Shown: positions 29,294 to 38,391, numbered from the stretch's first letter. The stretch: 39,627 nucleotides of DNA from Burkholderiales bacterium (GCA_026225235.1 JAMFSK010000033.1:1-39627); one strand, 5' to 3'. Notes: a model not told the origin generated them from the sequence alone. Made by a program: numbers and translations.

Positions 29294-32200
29294 TGCGGTC
29301 AGAATGCGCAGCAGCAGTGGAGCAGGCCGCGGGCCGCAAGTTGTCGAAGGAAGAGCTCGACGGGATCGATTCGCGCATGCTGGGCGCGCTTCGCAGCTTC
29401 AGCCGCAACAGCCCTGACGAGTTCTCGCGGGCAACGCCTGCCGAGCGGGTGGCCCGCGCCGCACAGATCGCAAAGAAACAGGTTGTTGAGGGCGTCGTGC
29501 GTCGGCAGGAGAATGCGGTCGAGCACGTCGCCAAGATCGCGCAGCTTGCCGAGTTCCGCAGCAAATTCAAACCCGGCCTGCAAGGTCAGGTCGCAGCTGT
29601 CATGCAGCAGGCCTTCCACCGTGCTGGCGCCTGGATCGGTGACACATCCGTCGAGAAGAATCGCGAAGCCGTGCTGTCGCACTATCTCACCCAGCTCGAC
29701 GACGTGCAGCATTTCGGCCAGAAGGGCTGGGGCTTCACGATGGACCTGACGAAACAGCAAGCGCTGATGCGCGAGCTCTATGGCGAGGATTCGGGCGACC
29801 CCAAGGCCAAGCAATACGCCAAGACCATCAAGGACGTGCTCACGCGGATGAATGAGCACGCAGCCCTATCTAACGTCGACGCCAATGAGTTGCGCGGCTG
29901 GAATGCTCCGCAACCTACCGACTGGACGAAGATCGGCGGAAACCCGGACGCGTGGGTGAGAGCGAACATTGACCGCGTGGACCCGAACGCCTATGTGAAT
30001 GGCGACGGCAGCCGGCAGAGTCGGGAGCAGCTCGAAGGCACGCTGCGGGAGATTCACGAGACCCTGTCAACGAACGGGGCCAACAGCCGGGCTGAAGAGC
30101 CACAATCGAGTTTCGCTAGCGCCCTCGGAAACAAGCGCAATAAGCCGCGCGAGCTGTTCTTCAAGGACGCGAAGAGCTATATCGATTACATGCACGACTA
30201 TGGCCAGTCGAACAATGTGTATTCGATGATCCGCAGTGTGGTGCATCGCACCGCGACGGACATTGCACTTTCCGATACCTACGGCCGGCAGGCTGAGAAG
30301 AATTTTCAGCAGCACGTTGAATCGGCTTTTGTGGCCGATCGGAAGGCGCTCAGCAAGGAAGGGGATCTGCGCAAGCTGCAGGCCATGAAACAGGCGGCTG
30401 AACGTCAGTTTGACGTCCTGCTGCACGGCGAGGGTACTGGCAATGCGATCTGGGCGAATCGGATGGCAAACGCACGCGCCTACGTCTCGGCGGTAAAACT
30501 GGGTGGTGGCGTGCTGTCGGCCCTGACGGACCCCGGGATGGTAATGCTCAATGCGCGGGTGAATGGGATTTCCCCCATAAAGGCGCTCGGACACACAATC
30601 AAGGCGATGTTCCCTGGCAGCGAGCAACGCGCGGCACAGGACGCAGGTTTGCTGGTGCACGGCATCCAGGCGGCAAACAATCGGTTCGGGCTCGAGGATC
30701 TGGGTGGCCGCGTGCCGAAGTTCATGGGGCAGGTGATTCACAACCTGTCCGGCCTCTCGGTGCTGGACTCGGGTATCCGTGGCGGCGTGGGACTCTCATT
30801 AATGGATACGCTCGGCCGCATCACGCGCTCGGCCGACTTCGAAGGGGCGAAGGGTGACCATGCCTATTTGCTGAAAGCTCACGGCGTCGACCAGCGGATC
30901 TGGGATACCTGGCATGCCGCCGAGGTCGATCGCGGCCCGGATGGGCGCAACACCCTCCTGACGCCAAAGAGCATCTATTCGATCCCCGACGACACGCTGC
31001 GTCCACTCGTCGAGCGGCAGATCGCGGAGAAGAGCGATTCGTTCAAGCAGGCGCTGGATAAGCTTAACGAGCGCACCGAGACCGAAAATAGCTGGGTGGC
31101 GAATCGCCTCGAAAAATTCATCGCGCAGCGTGACAAAGCGCAGCAGACGCTCAACGAGTATGCGGGCCGACGCGATACCGAAACGACCGAGGCGAGCGCA
31201 CATGCCGATGCCCAGACCGAACTGCTCAGCGCGACGATTGCGCGCGCTGAAGCGGAGCACGACATCGGAACGGTCCTGAAGACCAAGGCCATTACCGGGC
31301 AGGTTGCGACATTCCTCAAGCAGGTCGAGCAGGGCGCCTCGGCGGCGAAACGATCGGTCGATGCCGGCGCAGCAGTCACCCGATATGGCGACTCCGTCAA
31401 CCGAGCGGCCGAGAACCTTGGCGCCCGGCGCGCACGGGCTGAAATGCGGATTGCGGAATCCCAGAAGCGGGCCGCGGCGCTTGAGAAGACGAATACCGAG
31501 GGCGTGACAAGCCGGCAGGCCGCGTTGGATCAAAAGTCCAAGGCACGTGTGGCTGAACTCAACGCTTTTGTCGACGAGATCGAGGAGCACAACTCCAAGC
31601 GCGCGGAATATGGAGCCGAGTATCAGCGCCAGATCGGCAACGTGGCGGACAAAGAGATCAAGCGCGCTCGCACGGACGCGGCCATGAAGCTCATGGCAAC
31701 GGTGCTGACCGAGCAACAGATCGGCGCGCGCGGGGCTTCGCCGCAAACGATCGGAGACAAAGATGCGATGGGCCTGCTCAAGAACGAGAAAGGGAGCTTT
31801 AGCGGGGAACTGTTCCGCACGATCCTGCATTTGAAGTCGGTACCGGTCGGCATCCTGCGCCAGCACTGGGCCCAATCGGCCGGCATCGGAAACCCAGCCA
31901 TGAGCAAAATAGACCCGCGCTTCGGCAATATGCGGGCAGCTTGGTCATATCGGGCCAAGTACCTCGCTTATTCGATGATGCTGGGCGCGATCAGCTACCA
32001 GTTGAAGACGATCGCTCGAGGCGAGAATCCAGAGGATATGACGTCTCCCGACTTCGCCCTCAAGGCTGCCGTGTCGGGTGGCGGGTTCGGCATGTACGGC
32101 GACCTGCTGCTTCAGGACCCCACGACCAAGGCGCAGGATCTGGGCGCATTTGCGTTGGGCCCGGCCGGTGGTGCCATGAATGACGCCTACAAGATCTACA

Positions 32201-32481
32201 CATCTGCCATCCACGACCAGGCAACCCAGGGGCGCTATAACTACGGCGCACACGTGCTGTCGTTCGTGCGCAGCGACATGACGCCGATGATGAACCTCTG
32301 GTACCTCAAGGCTGCGTTTAACCATGGCATTTACCAGCAGCTTCAGGATTCTCTGAACCCGGGGTATTCGGCGCGGGCATCAAATCAAGCCGCGCGCCAA
32401 GGGAAGTCTTTCTGGTGGCACCCGGGCGATGCGGCGCCGAGCTCACCACCTCAGTTACAGATGGCGTTCGGGGCTGGCTAG
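29290..32481 (+). CDS. Large internal virion (ejection) protein, 1063 aa
   Basis: The largest gene in the window. The protein is almost wholly helical: Arg/Ala/Glu/Gln-rich coiled coils dominate residues about 590-800 (RDKAQQTLNEYAGRRDTETT; ARRARAEMRIAESQKRAAAL). The C-terminal part has possible membrane or channel segments (YLAYSMMLGAISYQLKTIAR; GAFALGPAGGAMNDAYKIYT). Its size and place after the transglycosylase-bearing protein match the T7 gp16 position. It probably forms the inner core and is ejected with the DNA. No enzyme motif seen. The following 44 bases hold only a weak hairpin (GGAGTCC/GGCTCC). Confidence 0.8.
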   Translation: MMRSECAAAVEQAAGRKLSKEELDGIDSRMLGALRSFSRNSPDEFSRATPAERVARAAQIAKKQVVEGVVRRQENAVEHVAKIAQLAEFRSKFKPGLQGQVAAVMQQAFHRAGAWIGDTSVEKNREAVLSHYLTQLDDVQHFGQKGWGFTMDLTKQQALMRELYGEDSGDPKAKQYAKTIKDVLTRMNEHAALSNVDANELRGWNAPQPTDWTKIGGNPDAWVRANIDRVDPNAYVNGDGSRQSREQLEGTLREIHETLSTNGANSRAEEPQSSFASALGNKRNKPRELFFKDAKSYIDYMHDYGQSNNVYSMIRSVVHRTATDIALSDTYGRQAEKNFQQHVESAFVADRKALSKEGDLRKLQAMKQAAERQFDVLLHGEGTGNAIWANRMANARAYVSAVKLGGGVLSALTDPGMVMLNARVNGISPIKALGHTIKAMFPGSEQRAAQDAGLLVHGIQAANNRFGLEDLGGRVPKFMGQVIHNLSGLSVLDSGIRGGVGLSLMDTLGRITRSADFEGAKGDHAYLLKAHGVDQRIWDTWHAAEVDRGPDGRNTLLTPKSIYSIPDDTLRPLVERQIAEKSDSFKQALDKLNERTETENSWVANRLEKFIAQRDKAQQTLNEYAGRRDTETTEASAHADAQTELLSATIARAEAEHDIGTVLKTKAITGQVATFLKQVEQGASAAKRSVDAGAAVTRYGDSVNRAAENLGARRARAEMRIAESQKRAAALEKTNTEGVTSRQAALDQKSKARVAELNAFVDEIEEHNSKRAEYGAEYQRQIGNVADKEIKRARTDAAMKLMATVLTEQQIGARGASPQTIGDKDAMGLLKNEKGSFSGELFRTILHLKSVPVGILRQHWAQSAGIGNPAMSKIDPRFGNMRAAWSYRAKYLAYSMMLGAISYQLKTIARGENPEDMTSPDFALKAAVSGGGFGMYGDLLLQDPTTKAQDLGAFALGPAGGAMNDAYKIYTSAIHDQATQGRYNYGAHVLSFVRSDMTPMMNLWYLKAAFNHGIYQQLQDSLNPGYSARASNQAARQGKSFWWHPGDAAPSSPPQLQMAFGAG

Positions 32482-32525
32482 GGAATTAGGAGTCCTATAG
32501 GCTCCCTTGTAAACCGGGGATCCTT

Positions 32526-34871
32526 ATGTCTGTCACGACTTCTCAAAGCCGAATTGCCTACACCGGTGACGGTGCAACGGTGATTTTCCCGTTCCCGTAC
32601 CTATTCCAGAACAACGCGGATATTGAGGTCTGGGTTAATAACGTCCAGATGAATAGTGGCTTTACCACGACCGGCGCGAGCAATGCCTCGTTGCCCACCG
32701 TGGGCGGCCAGGTCGAGTTTGTGAATGCGCCTGCCATTGGTGCATCGGTCGTGTTGTTCCGTAACTCCACCACGCTTCAAAAGACGGTGCTTGCGCCGAA
32801 CGATCCGTTTCCCGCCAAGACGGTGGAAACGGCACTCGACGCTGCAATGCTCGCGATTCAGCGCCTGTACGACATTCTCGCGCTGCAGCCCGATGAGAAT
32901 CAGCTTCCGGTGGCGCTGTCGTATCCATTCCAGGAAAGCACGCTATCCGGGACATTGCCGGTCGCAGCAGCCCGCGCGGGTGGGCTGCTCGGCTTCGACG
33001 CCAATGGCCTTCCTACCATCCTGCCTGTGACCGCTTCGGTTGGCGCCGGCAACATGACGAGCGAAGGTCCCTTCGCGGCGGGCCCGGGATTCACCCCTGG
33101 CACCACGACGCAGTTGACCCTTTCGCAGGATTACGTCAATTCGGCGAACGTCGACGTGCATTTTGACAGTGCCTACCAGGGCACAGATCAGTACGCGATC
33201 GTCGGAAACCAGATCATCTTCACCGCGCCGATACCTGTCGGCGTGAGCAAGGTCTATGTCGTCGGCGGCACTACGCTGTCTGTTGGCACCCCACCGGCGA
33301 GCTCGGTCGGCGACACACAGCTTCAATGGAGCAACATCCTCAGTCGCGTGTGCGCGACCGTGGCGGCTGTTGCAGCACTGAACCCGATCTTCTATCAAGA
33401 AGCCTTTGCGACAGGCTTTGCAGCCCAAGGCGACGGCGGCGGCGGCGCGTACTACTTCAGCCAGTCGTCGACAGCGACAGTCGACAACGCGACGGTGCTG
33501 CCGTCCGCGAGCGGTACCGGTCGCTGGATTCTGAACGTCGTGGGGCGATTGAGCGTCAAGCAGTGTGGCGCGAAGGGCGATGGCGTCACAGACGACACCG
33601 GCGCGGCGGTGATTGCGCATGCGACACTCAAGCCGATCTATTACCCGGCGTCGACGTACCTGGTCAGCAAGTACAGCATCGCGGCGGGAGGCATTATCGG
33701 CGATGGCACGGGTCAGACATTCATCCTGACCAGCGATACCGCGGCCAATGACTGCTTGACCCTGACCGGTAGCGGCTTTTCAAGTGGCGTGGTCCTGCGC
33801 GACTTTTGTCTGAAGTGCGGCGCCTATAACCAGAAGTCCGGCGGCAACGGAATCAACTTCGTTCCCGGGTCTGCCGAAAACCAGTTCGCGCTCGTCGACA
33901 ACGTCGTCGTGCTCAACTTCCCGAGTGGCCTGGAATATACGGCCGCATCGAGCTTTACTGTCCGGTCATGCAAATTCGTCAATTACACGACGCAGGGCAT
34001 GCTGGTCCAGAACACGAACGTCGCGGACAGCGGCGACAGCTTCTGCTACGGCAACCTGTTCAACACCTCGGTGCCTACCGGTCTACTGGCCGGCATTGTG
34101 CAGGTTACCTCTGGCGGCCTGAAGTTCTGGGGTAACAAGATCCTCGGCGGGACCATCGGCTTTCTGATGAACGCCGCGGGCAACAACAGCACCAGTGATC
34201 TGAACATCAATGGCAATTCCATTGAAGTCAGCACCTACGGCATTCTGTTCGAGCGCTCCAGCGGCACAATCGGTTGGTCAAGCGTCAATATCTGCAATAA
34301 CCAGATCGGACTCTCGGCCGCGAATGGTGCGGGGATCATTTACACCGATGCCGGTGCGTGGCTTAGCCATATCACGTGCAACGACAACGTCATTGCGCTG
34401 GGCAACACGGGGCAGACCTGTATCAGCTTTGGCTCGCTCGCGCACTTCACGATCATCGGCAACAACCTCAACGGCAACGGCTTCGGGACCACGACGGGTA
34501 TTTCGATTCAATCGACGTGCTCCAACGGGAAGATTGGCAAGCAGGTTTATAGCTCACTCACCACGCCGATCGCGAATGCCAGCACGAGCGTATTCATCGA
34601 CTTTGACCGGCAAAGCGGTAACAAGATCGTCACTACCGGAAGCGCGCTTGGCTCGTTGTTCTCCGGGAGCCAAGCCGTGACATTCGCTCCGGCCTTCGCG
34701 AGCGGCACGACCCCCACGGTTAAACCGACGGTCGTCGGCACGAGCGGAAACGGAATCTCCGCGGCGGCCAGCAGCATCACCAACACGGGCTTTGTGCTCT
34801 CGATAACTGGCACGACAAGCGGCGGCACGCCTAGCGCCAACTGGGATGCAGATGGCATCTACGCCCAATGA
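32526..34871 (+). CDS. Tailspike with beta-helix, putative depolymerase
   Basis: This 781-residue protein should bind and perhaps cut host surface polysaccharide. The N-terminal 110 residues match the T7 tail-fibre attachment pattern (RIAYTGDGATVIFPFPYLFQ, AKTVETALDAAMLAIQRLYD). Around residue 345 the start of a pectate-lyase-like beta-helix appears (SVKQCGAKGDGVTDDTGAAV), followed by helix coils rich in N, G, I and V (e.g. DLNINGNSIEVSTYGILFER; TCNDNVIALGNTGQTCISFG). The last 110 residues look like a separate C-terminal trimer domain. GGGGA lies six bases before the ATG. Substrate unknown; it probably works against the glycan modified by the acyltransferase at 38307-39434. Confidence 0.85.
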   Translation: MSVTTSQSRIAYTGDGATVIFPFPYLFQNNADIEVWVNNVQMNSGFTTTGASNASLPTVGGQVEFVNAPAIGASVVLFRNSTTLQKTVLAPNDPFPAKTVETALDAAMLAIQRLYDILALQPDENQLPVALSYPFQESTLSGTLPVAAARAGGLLGFDANGLPTILPVTASVGAGNMTSEGPFAAGPGFTPGTTTQLTLSQDYVNSANVDVHFDSAYQGTDQYAIVGNQIIFTAPIPVGVSKVYVVGGTTLSVGTPPASSVGDTQLQWSNILSRVCATVAAVAALNPIFYQEAFATGFAAQGDGGGGAYYFSQSSTATVDNATVLPSASGTGRWILNVVGRLSVKQCGAKGDGVTDDTGAAVIAHATLKPIYYPASTYLVSKYSIAAGGIIGDGTGQTFILTSDTAANDCLTLTGSGFSSGVVLRDFCLKCGAYNQKSGGNGINFVPGSAENQFALVDNVVVLNFPSGLEYTAASSFTVRSCKFVNYTTQGMLVQNTNVADSGDSFCYGNLFNTSVPTGLLAGIVQVTSGGLKFWGNKILGGTIGFLMNAAGNNSTSDLNINGNSIEVSTYGILFERSSGTIGWSSVNICNNQIGLSAANGAGIIYTDAGAWLSHITCNDNVIALGNTGQTCISFGSLAHFTIIGNNLNGNGFGTTTGISIQSTCSNGKIGKQVYSSLTTPIANASTSVFIDFDRQSGNKIVTTGSALGSLFSGSQAVTFAPAFASGTTPTVKPTVVGTSGNGISAAASSITNTGFVLSITGTTSGGTPSANWDADGIYAQ

Positions 34872-34879
34872 GGATGAAC

Positions 34880-35530
34880 ATGAAATCCATTCTGAAGAAG
34901 TTGGCCGGTGGCGCGCTCATCGCGCTGCTGTCGCTGTCGGCGCTGGCAACCACGCTCAGCCCGGTATCTCTACTTAACCCGAGCGGCTCAACGAGCGGCC
35001 AGGCGATTCTTTCGACTGGCGCGACCACTGCGCCCGCCTGGGGAAGCGTATCGATCACCGCGCTGTCGGGCACGTTGCCGATTGCCAATGGCGGCACGAA
35101 CGCAACGACCGCGAGCGCAGCCCTGACGAGCTTGGGAGCTGCGCCTTCAGCGTCGCCAACCCTGACTGGCACCCCGGTTGCTCCGACGGCCGCCGCGGCC
35201 ACCAATACGACGCAACTCGCCACGACCGCATTTGTCCTCGCCAATTGCACCGGGGTCGGTCAGACCTTCACGACCGAGACCGGATCGCGCACGAGCGGGA
35301 CGACCTATACGAACAGCACCGGCCGACCGATTGTCGTCTATGTAGCTGGCGTTACGACAGTGGCTGCAGGGACCTTGTTCGCGACGATCAATGGGACTGC
35401 GAACGTTGCGACGTCTTCGAGTCCGAACATAAGTACTGGCGTGGGGCTGTCGGTGGTCATCCCCGCAGGAGCGACGTACAGCGTGACAGGTGCATCAGCG
35501 ACGATTGCAGCCTGGTTTGAGCTTCGATAG
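34880..35530 (+). CDS. Fibre-like protein with signal peptide
   Basis: The mature part resembles tail-fibre or collar-fibre proteins: SITALSGTLPIANGGTNATT, ASAALTSLGAAPSASPTLTG and TNTTQLATTAFVLA. The N terminus, however, is a classic signal sequence: MKSILKK, the hydrophobic ALIALLSLSALA core, then a cleavage-like ALA-TT. A fibre made for export is odd, because virions assemble in the cytoplasm. I use ATG 34880, which has AGGA five bases before it; ATG 34868 and 34874 are in frame, and 34868 overlaps the tailspike stop. The product may be a secreted decoy or receptor-type protein, or the segment may be a membrane-insertion peptide. Confidence 0.75.
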   Translation: MKSILKKLAGGALIALLSLSALATTLSPVSLLNPSGSTSGQAILSTGATTAPAWGSVSITALSGTLPIANGGTNATTASAALTSLGAAPSASPTLTGTPVAPTAAAATNTTQLATTAFVLANCTGVGQTFTTETGSRTSGTTYTNSTGRPIVVYVAGVTTVAAGTLFATINGTANVATSSSPNISTGVGLSVVIPAGATYSVTGASATIAAWFELR

Positions 35531-35537
35531 GAACGCT

Positions 35538-35723
35538 ATGAGCCTCGACAAAGCGATCAACTGCCAGTACTGCGGCCACGTCCATGGGGATCTATGCCCG
35601 CAAGTCAAGGCCTATGGCTATGACGAAGAGGGTCGCCTGGTGCGGGTCGAGTTCTTTGCGCCGAACGACCACGTGCACCCCGAGCTAGTCGATGCTGCCC
35701 GAAAGATTCTGGGGGTGAAGTGA
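35538..35723 (+). CDS. Small CxxC protein, 61 aa
   Basis: A short protein opening MSLDKAINCQYCGHVHGDLC, with CQYC and HVHGDLC residues that could bind zinc, then a small beta region (GRLVRVEFFAPNDHVHPELV) and helix. AGGA lies six bases before the ATG. It ends in a TGATG junction with the next gene. Function unknown; similar short zinc-ribbon proteins appear in tail-lysis regions of Burkholderia podophages. Confidence 0.7.
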   Translation: MSLDKAINCQYCGHVHGDLCPQVKAYGYDEEGRLVRVEFFAPNDHVHPELVDAARKILGVK

Positions 35724-36040
35724 TGACGATGGACGGCGGCTGGGCACTCATTATTTCCGGCGTCCTGGTCCTGATCCTGGGCGGTGGTGGCGCGCTTATT
35801 TGGCGCCATGTCGACAATGCCCAGAAGAAGGCAGATGCCGCCCACGAGGCGCTTGCAGAGTTGACGAAGGAAATGCACCGCCAGAAGGAAGAATCCCTTC
35901 GCTTCGAGACCCATGTTGCCAACACCTATGCGCGCCTCTTGGGTGTCGAGCGCATGGAAACGAACATCTTCGCGGTAATGGCTCGATTCGAAACCAAGCT
36001 GGACACCCTGCTCGAGTACAGGAGCAACCACCATGGATAG
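35723..36040 (+). CDS. Membrane-anchored coiled-coil protein, 105 aa
   Basis: One N-terminal transmembrane helix (WALIISGVLVLILGGGGALI) is followed by a long helix (KKADAAHEALAELTKEMHRQ and onward to ARFETKLDTLLEYRSNHH). ATG 35723 is in a TGATG junction with GGGGG seven bases upstream; GTG at 35720 is the alternative. The topology, and its place directly before the endolysin gene, would fit an inner-membrane spanin subunit or a holin-associated protein. No family match is certain. Confidence 0.6.
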   Translation: MTMDGGWALIISGVLVLILGGGGALIWRHVDNAQKKADAAHEALAELTKEMHRQKEESLRFETHVANTYARLLGVERMETNIFAVMARFETKLDTLLEYRSNHHG

Positions 36041-36536
36041 CTTTGACGATGCCTTCGCGGCGCTGATCGACGTCGAGAAGGGCTTCACCAACAATCCGCT
36101 TGATCCGGGCAACTGGACGGGCGGACGGATCCACGTAGGCGTCTGTCGAGGGACGAAGTTCGGTATCTCGGCTGCAGCCTACCCCGATCTCGACATCGCG
36201 AATCTGACGATCGCGCAGGCCAAGACGATCGCGAAGCGCGACTACTGGGATCGGTACTCCTGCGACGAGTTCGATCCGCGCATCGGCTTTCAGGTATTCG
36301 ATGCTGCCTACAACGGCGCGCATGCCGCGCTGTGGCTTCAGCAGGCCGCGGGTGCATTGCCGGATGGCCATATCGGCCCGGTGACGGTAGCGGCGGTAAA
36401 GATCATCGATCCGCTGAAGGTCGTCATGCGCTTCGACTCCTATCGCCTCGACTATCTGGCCTCCCTCGACAACCCGACCTTCGCCGACGGCTGGATGCAC
36501 CGCGTCGCGACGAACCTGCGCAAAGGTGCCGCATGA
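36033..36536 (+). CDS. Endolysin, glycoside hydrolase family 108
   Basis: This 167-residue muramidase-type enzyme would cut host peptidoglycan at lysis. The GH108 signature is clear: FAALIDVEKGFTNNPLDPGN with catalytic E15, WTGG, then GTKFGISAAAYPDLDIANLT and AKTIAKRDYWDRYSCDE. The C-terminal part is a peptidoglycan-binding type-3 domain (FQVFDAAYNGAHAALWLQQA, then DGHIGPVTVAAV). No signal peptide is present, so release depends on a holin. It overlaps genes on both sides. Confidence 0.92.
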   Translation: MDSFDDAFAALIDVEKGFTNNPLDPGNWTGGRIHVGVCRGTKFGISAAAYPDLDIANLTIAQAKTIAKRDYWDRYSCDEFDPRIGFQVFDAAYNGAHAALWLQQAAGALPDGHIGPVTVAAVKIIDPLKVVMRFDSYRLDYLASLDNPTFADGWMHRVATNLRKGAA

Positions 36537-36793
36537 GCGATACGCAACTCAAATTCCTCGGTGCCGTGCTGCTCTATGCGCTGTGGGCCGCGCTGGTGTG
36601 GATCCTGAAGCTCGACCCCGCTGATCTGGTCGGATCGATCAAGTACGCACTGAGTGCACTCGGCCTATATCACGCCATCACGAACCTGCAAGGCGGCCAG
36701 CAGCAGACGTTACCGGCCGCGTTGCTACAAATTCTTGGGCAACCGGCTAAGCCAGGCGTACCCACGGTGCCGCTCGACAAGGGGCCGCAATGA
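36533..36793 (+). CDS. Putative holin, 86 aa
   Basis: Start ATG 36533 overlaps the endolysin stop (ATGA). The protein has two hydrophobic segments (FLGAVLLYALWAALVWIL; LVGSIKYALSALGLYHAI) separated by a short loop with LDPAD, then a Gln/Pro-rich C-terminal tail. Two-span size and position directly after the endolysin fit a class II holin that permeabilises the inner membrane. Function is inferred, as no conserved holin signature is known to me here. Confidence 0.7.
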   Translation: MSDTQLKFLGAVLLYALWAALVWILKLDPADLVGSIKYALSALGLYHAITNLQGGQQQTLPAALLQILGQPAKPGVPTVPLDKGPQ

Positions 36794-37095
36794 TCCGCGT
36801 AGCGCTCTTCGCGCTGGTGGCGTGCCTGCTGTCGGGATGCGCGAGCCTGTTCTATGCCGGCGAGTCCGACTATCACATTGCGCTGCCGAATGGCGTCGAC
36901 ATCGAGATTCACAGCGGCAAGCAGCAGCAGACCGTCGAGGCAACGTTCAGCCAGACGGCGACAGGCTTCGACATCACGCTCAAGGAAACGGGCGTCCAGG
37001 CGTTCCAGGGTCAGCAGATCGTAGGCGACGCCACGGCGAACTCGGTAGGGCAGGCCACCTCCGCCGTCATTACAGGCCTGAAACTTATCAAGTGA
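36790..37095 (+). CDS. Lipoprotein, candidate outer spanin, 101 aa
   Basis: The N terminus is a lipoprotein signal (MIRVALFALVACLLSGCASL), with lipobox LSGC and lipidated C17. The mature part is beta-rich (DYHIALPNGVDIEIHSGKQQ; QTVEATFSQTATGFDITLKE). It lies at once after the holin candidate, coupled by ATGA. An outer-membrane spanin role fits the place and the lipid anchor, but the mature domain is larger than most spanins and not Pro-rich, so this is only a candidate. Confidence 0.7.
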   Translation: MIRVALFALVACLLSGCASLFYAGESDYHIALPNGVDIEIHSGKQQQTVEATFSQTATGFDITLKETGVQAFQGQQIVGDATANSVGQATSAVITGLKLIK

Positions 37096-37102
37096 GATTC
37101 TC

Positions 37103-37567
37103 ATGAAAGCATTTATCGAATGGGCAGGGCTTGGGCTGACGTTCCTCGTCGGGGTCGTCGTGCTCGGCAATGTAACCGGGTGCGCTGGTGCTCAGCCGGT
37201 CAACTACCCAGCGCTCGTGCAAGGCTTCTGCGCGGCCGCGCCCACCGAACTCGAAGGGCTTGAAGCTGACGGGGTGATCACCGGCGGCGCTGATGACACG
37301 ATGCAGAAGATCGTGACGCCCGACATTACGCAGCTGTGTGCACTGGCTGTGAAGACGCCAGCCCAGATCACGCCGGCGTCGATTCAGGCCGTGTCGAATG
37401 CCGCGGTGCCCGCACTACTCGCGCTGGTAGCATCGTCCGACCAGACGACGAGCTACAAAGAGACTGAGACAGCGCTGCTGCTTGGCTGGCAGACGACGCT
37501 GAACATCGCGCTGCCCTACTACGAGGCCACGCAAACCCCGGCCGCCTCGGCGGTGGCCGCGCAATGA
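37103..37567 (+). CDS. Putative lipoprotein, 154 aa
   Basis: The N-terminal region LGLTFLVGVVVLGNVTGCAG has a hydrophobic core and a lipobox-like VTGC (C27). An acidic residue in the n-region (FIEW) makes it less regular than the preceding lipoprotein. The mature part is helical (ALVQGFCAAAPTELEGLEAD; NAAVPALLALVASSDQT) and acidic, with two more Cys. It may work with the other lipoprotein at lysis or in the lysogen envelope. The stop overlaps the patatin gene as ATGA. Confidence 0.65.
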   Translation: MKAFIEWAGLGLTFLVGVVVLGNVTGCAGAQPVNYPALVQGFCAAAPTELEGLEADGVITGGADDTMQKIVTPDITQLCALAVKTPAQITPASIQAVSNAAVPALLALVASSDQTTSYKETETALLLGWQTTLNIALPYYEATQTPAASAVAAQ

Positions 37568-38391
37568 TACCGATTCGAGTCGCATTCTCGGGCTCAGGCT
37601 TCAAGGCGCCAGCACACGTTGGCGCCTTGTTCGCCATCCGCGACGCGGGCTTCGCACCGAAACAGTCGCTCGGTACATCGGGTGGTGCACTGGTGTCGGG
37701 CCTGAACGCCTGCGGCATGTCGCTCGACGACATGAAGACCCTGTGCATGAGCAAGGACTGGTCGAAGATGATGTGCTGGTCGCCGCGCGCGCTGTTCAAC
37801 GGGGGCTTTTGCGACGGGAAGAACCTACTGGGATTCCTCGAGGAAAACACGGGCGCCGCCAAATTTCACGATGTGCCGATTGAATTCGGCGCTGTCGCTT
37901 CGAACCTGACGAACAATGTCCGGGAGATCTTCGACTACGCGAAGAACCCGTTCATGTCGGTGGCGCTCGCCATCCGGGCCTCGGCGTCGATCCCGTTTGT
38001 CTATGAGCCGGTGATCTACGGCGGCAAGATCTATCAGGACGGCGGCATGTGCTCAAACATCGCTGTCGACTCCCTGACAGTAGACAACGTTCCCCGCCTG
38101 GGCGTGCAGCTCGTCAGTCAGGAAACTCCACTGAAGCCCACGCGCCGGCTGAACCCGGTGGCGCTCGGCCTGCGCATCATCGACCTGATGATGTCAGCTT
38201 GCGAGTCCGCCCACGTCACTGCAGCTCAGGAATCAGGGGCTCACATGGCCTTCGTCGAAACAGGCTATGCATCTACCTTGGCGCGCAATGCGCCGCTTGA
38301 GATTCGTCAGCGATTGTTCGCCGACGGATATGCGTCGACCAAGGCCGCGCTTGCCGATCTCGTGACAGCCGGCTCGGTGCTTGCCACGTAA
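37564..38391 (+). CDS. Patatin-like phospholipase
   Basis: This 275-residue protein has the patatin fold marks: oxyanion-loop FSGSGFKAPAHVGALFAIRD (usually GGGxRG), nucleophile S39 in GTSGG, and catalytic dyad Asp D159 in YQDGG. The segment ASASIPFVYEPVIYGGKIYQ is typical of the family. It hydrolyses acyl chains of phospholipids. It has no signal peptide. It directly follows two lipoproteins in the lysis cassette, which suggests membrane damage at the end of the lytic cycle; a lysogenic role is also possible. Its 3' end overlaps the convergent acyltransferase gene by 85 bases. Confidence 0.88.
   Translation: MIPIRVAFSGSGFKAPAHVGALFAIRDAGFAPKQSLGTSGGALVSGLNACGMSLDDMKTLCMSKDWSKMMCWSPRALFNGGFCDGKNLLGFLEENTGAAKFHDVPIEFGAVASNLTNNVREIFDYAKNPFMSVALAIRASASIPFVYEPVIYGGKIYQDGGMCSNIAVDSLTVDNVPRLGVQLVSQETPLKPTRRLNPVALGLRIIDLMMSACESAHVTAAQESGAHMAFVETGYASTLARNAPLEIRQRLFADGYASTKAALADLVTAGSVLAT

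Noticed and set aside
29290..32481. Long antisense frames over the large ejection protein (for example 30799-31875)
   Set aside because: No ribosome site, no domain, and codon use typical of shadow frames.
32526..35530. Diversity-generating retroelement, as in the related phage BPP-1
   Set aside because: No reverse-transcriptase frame and no template/variable repeat pair is seen near the tail genes.
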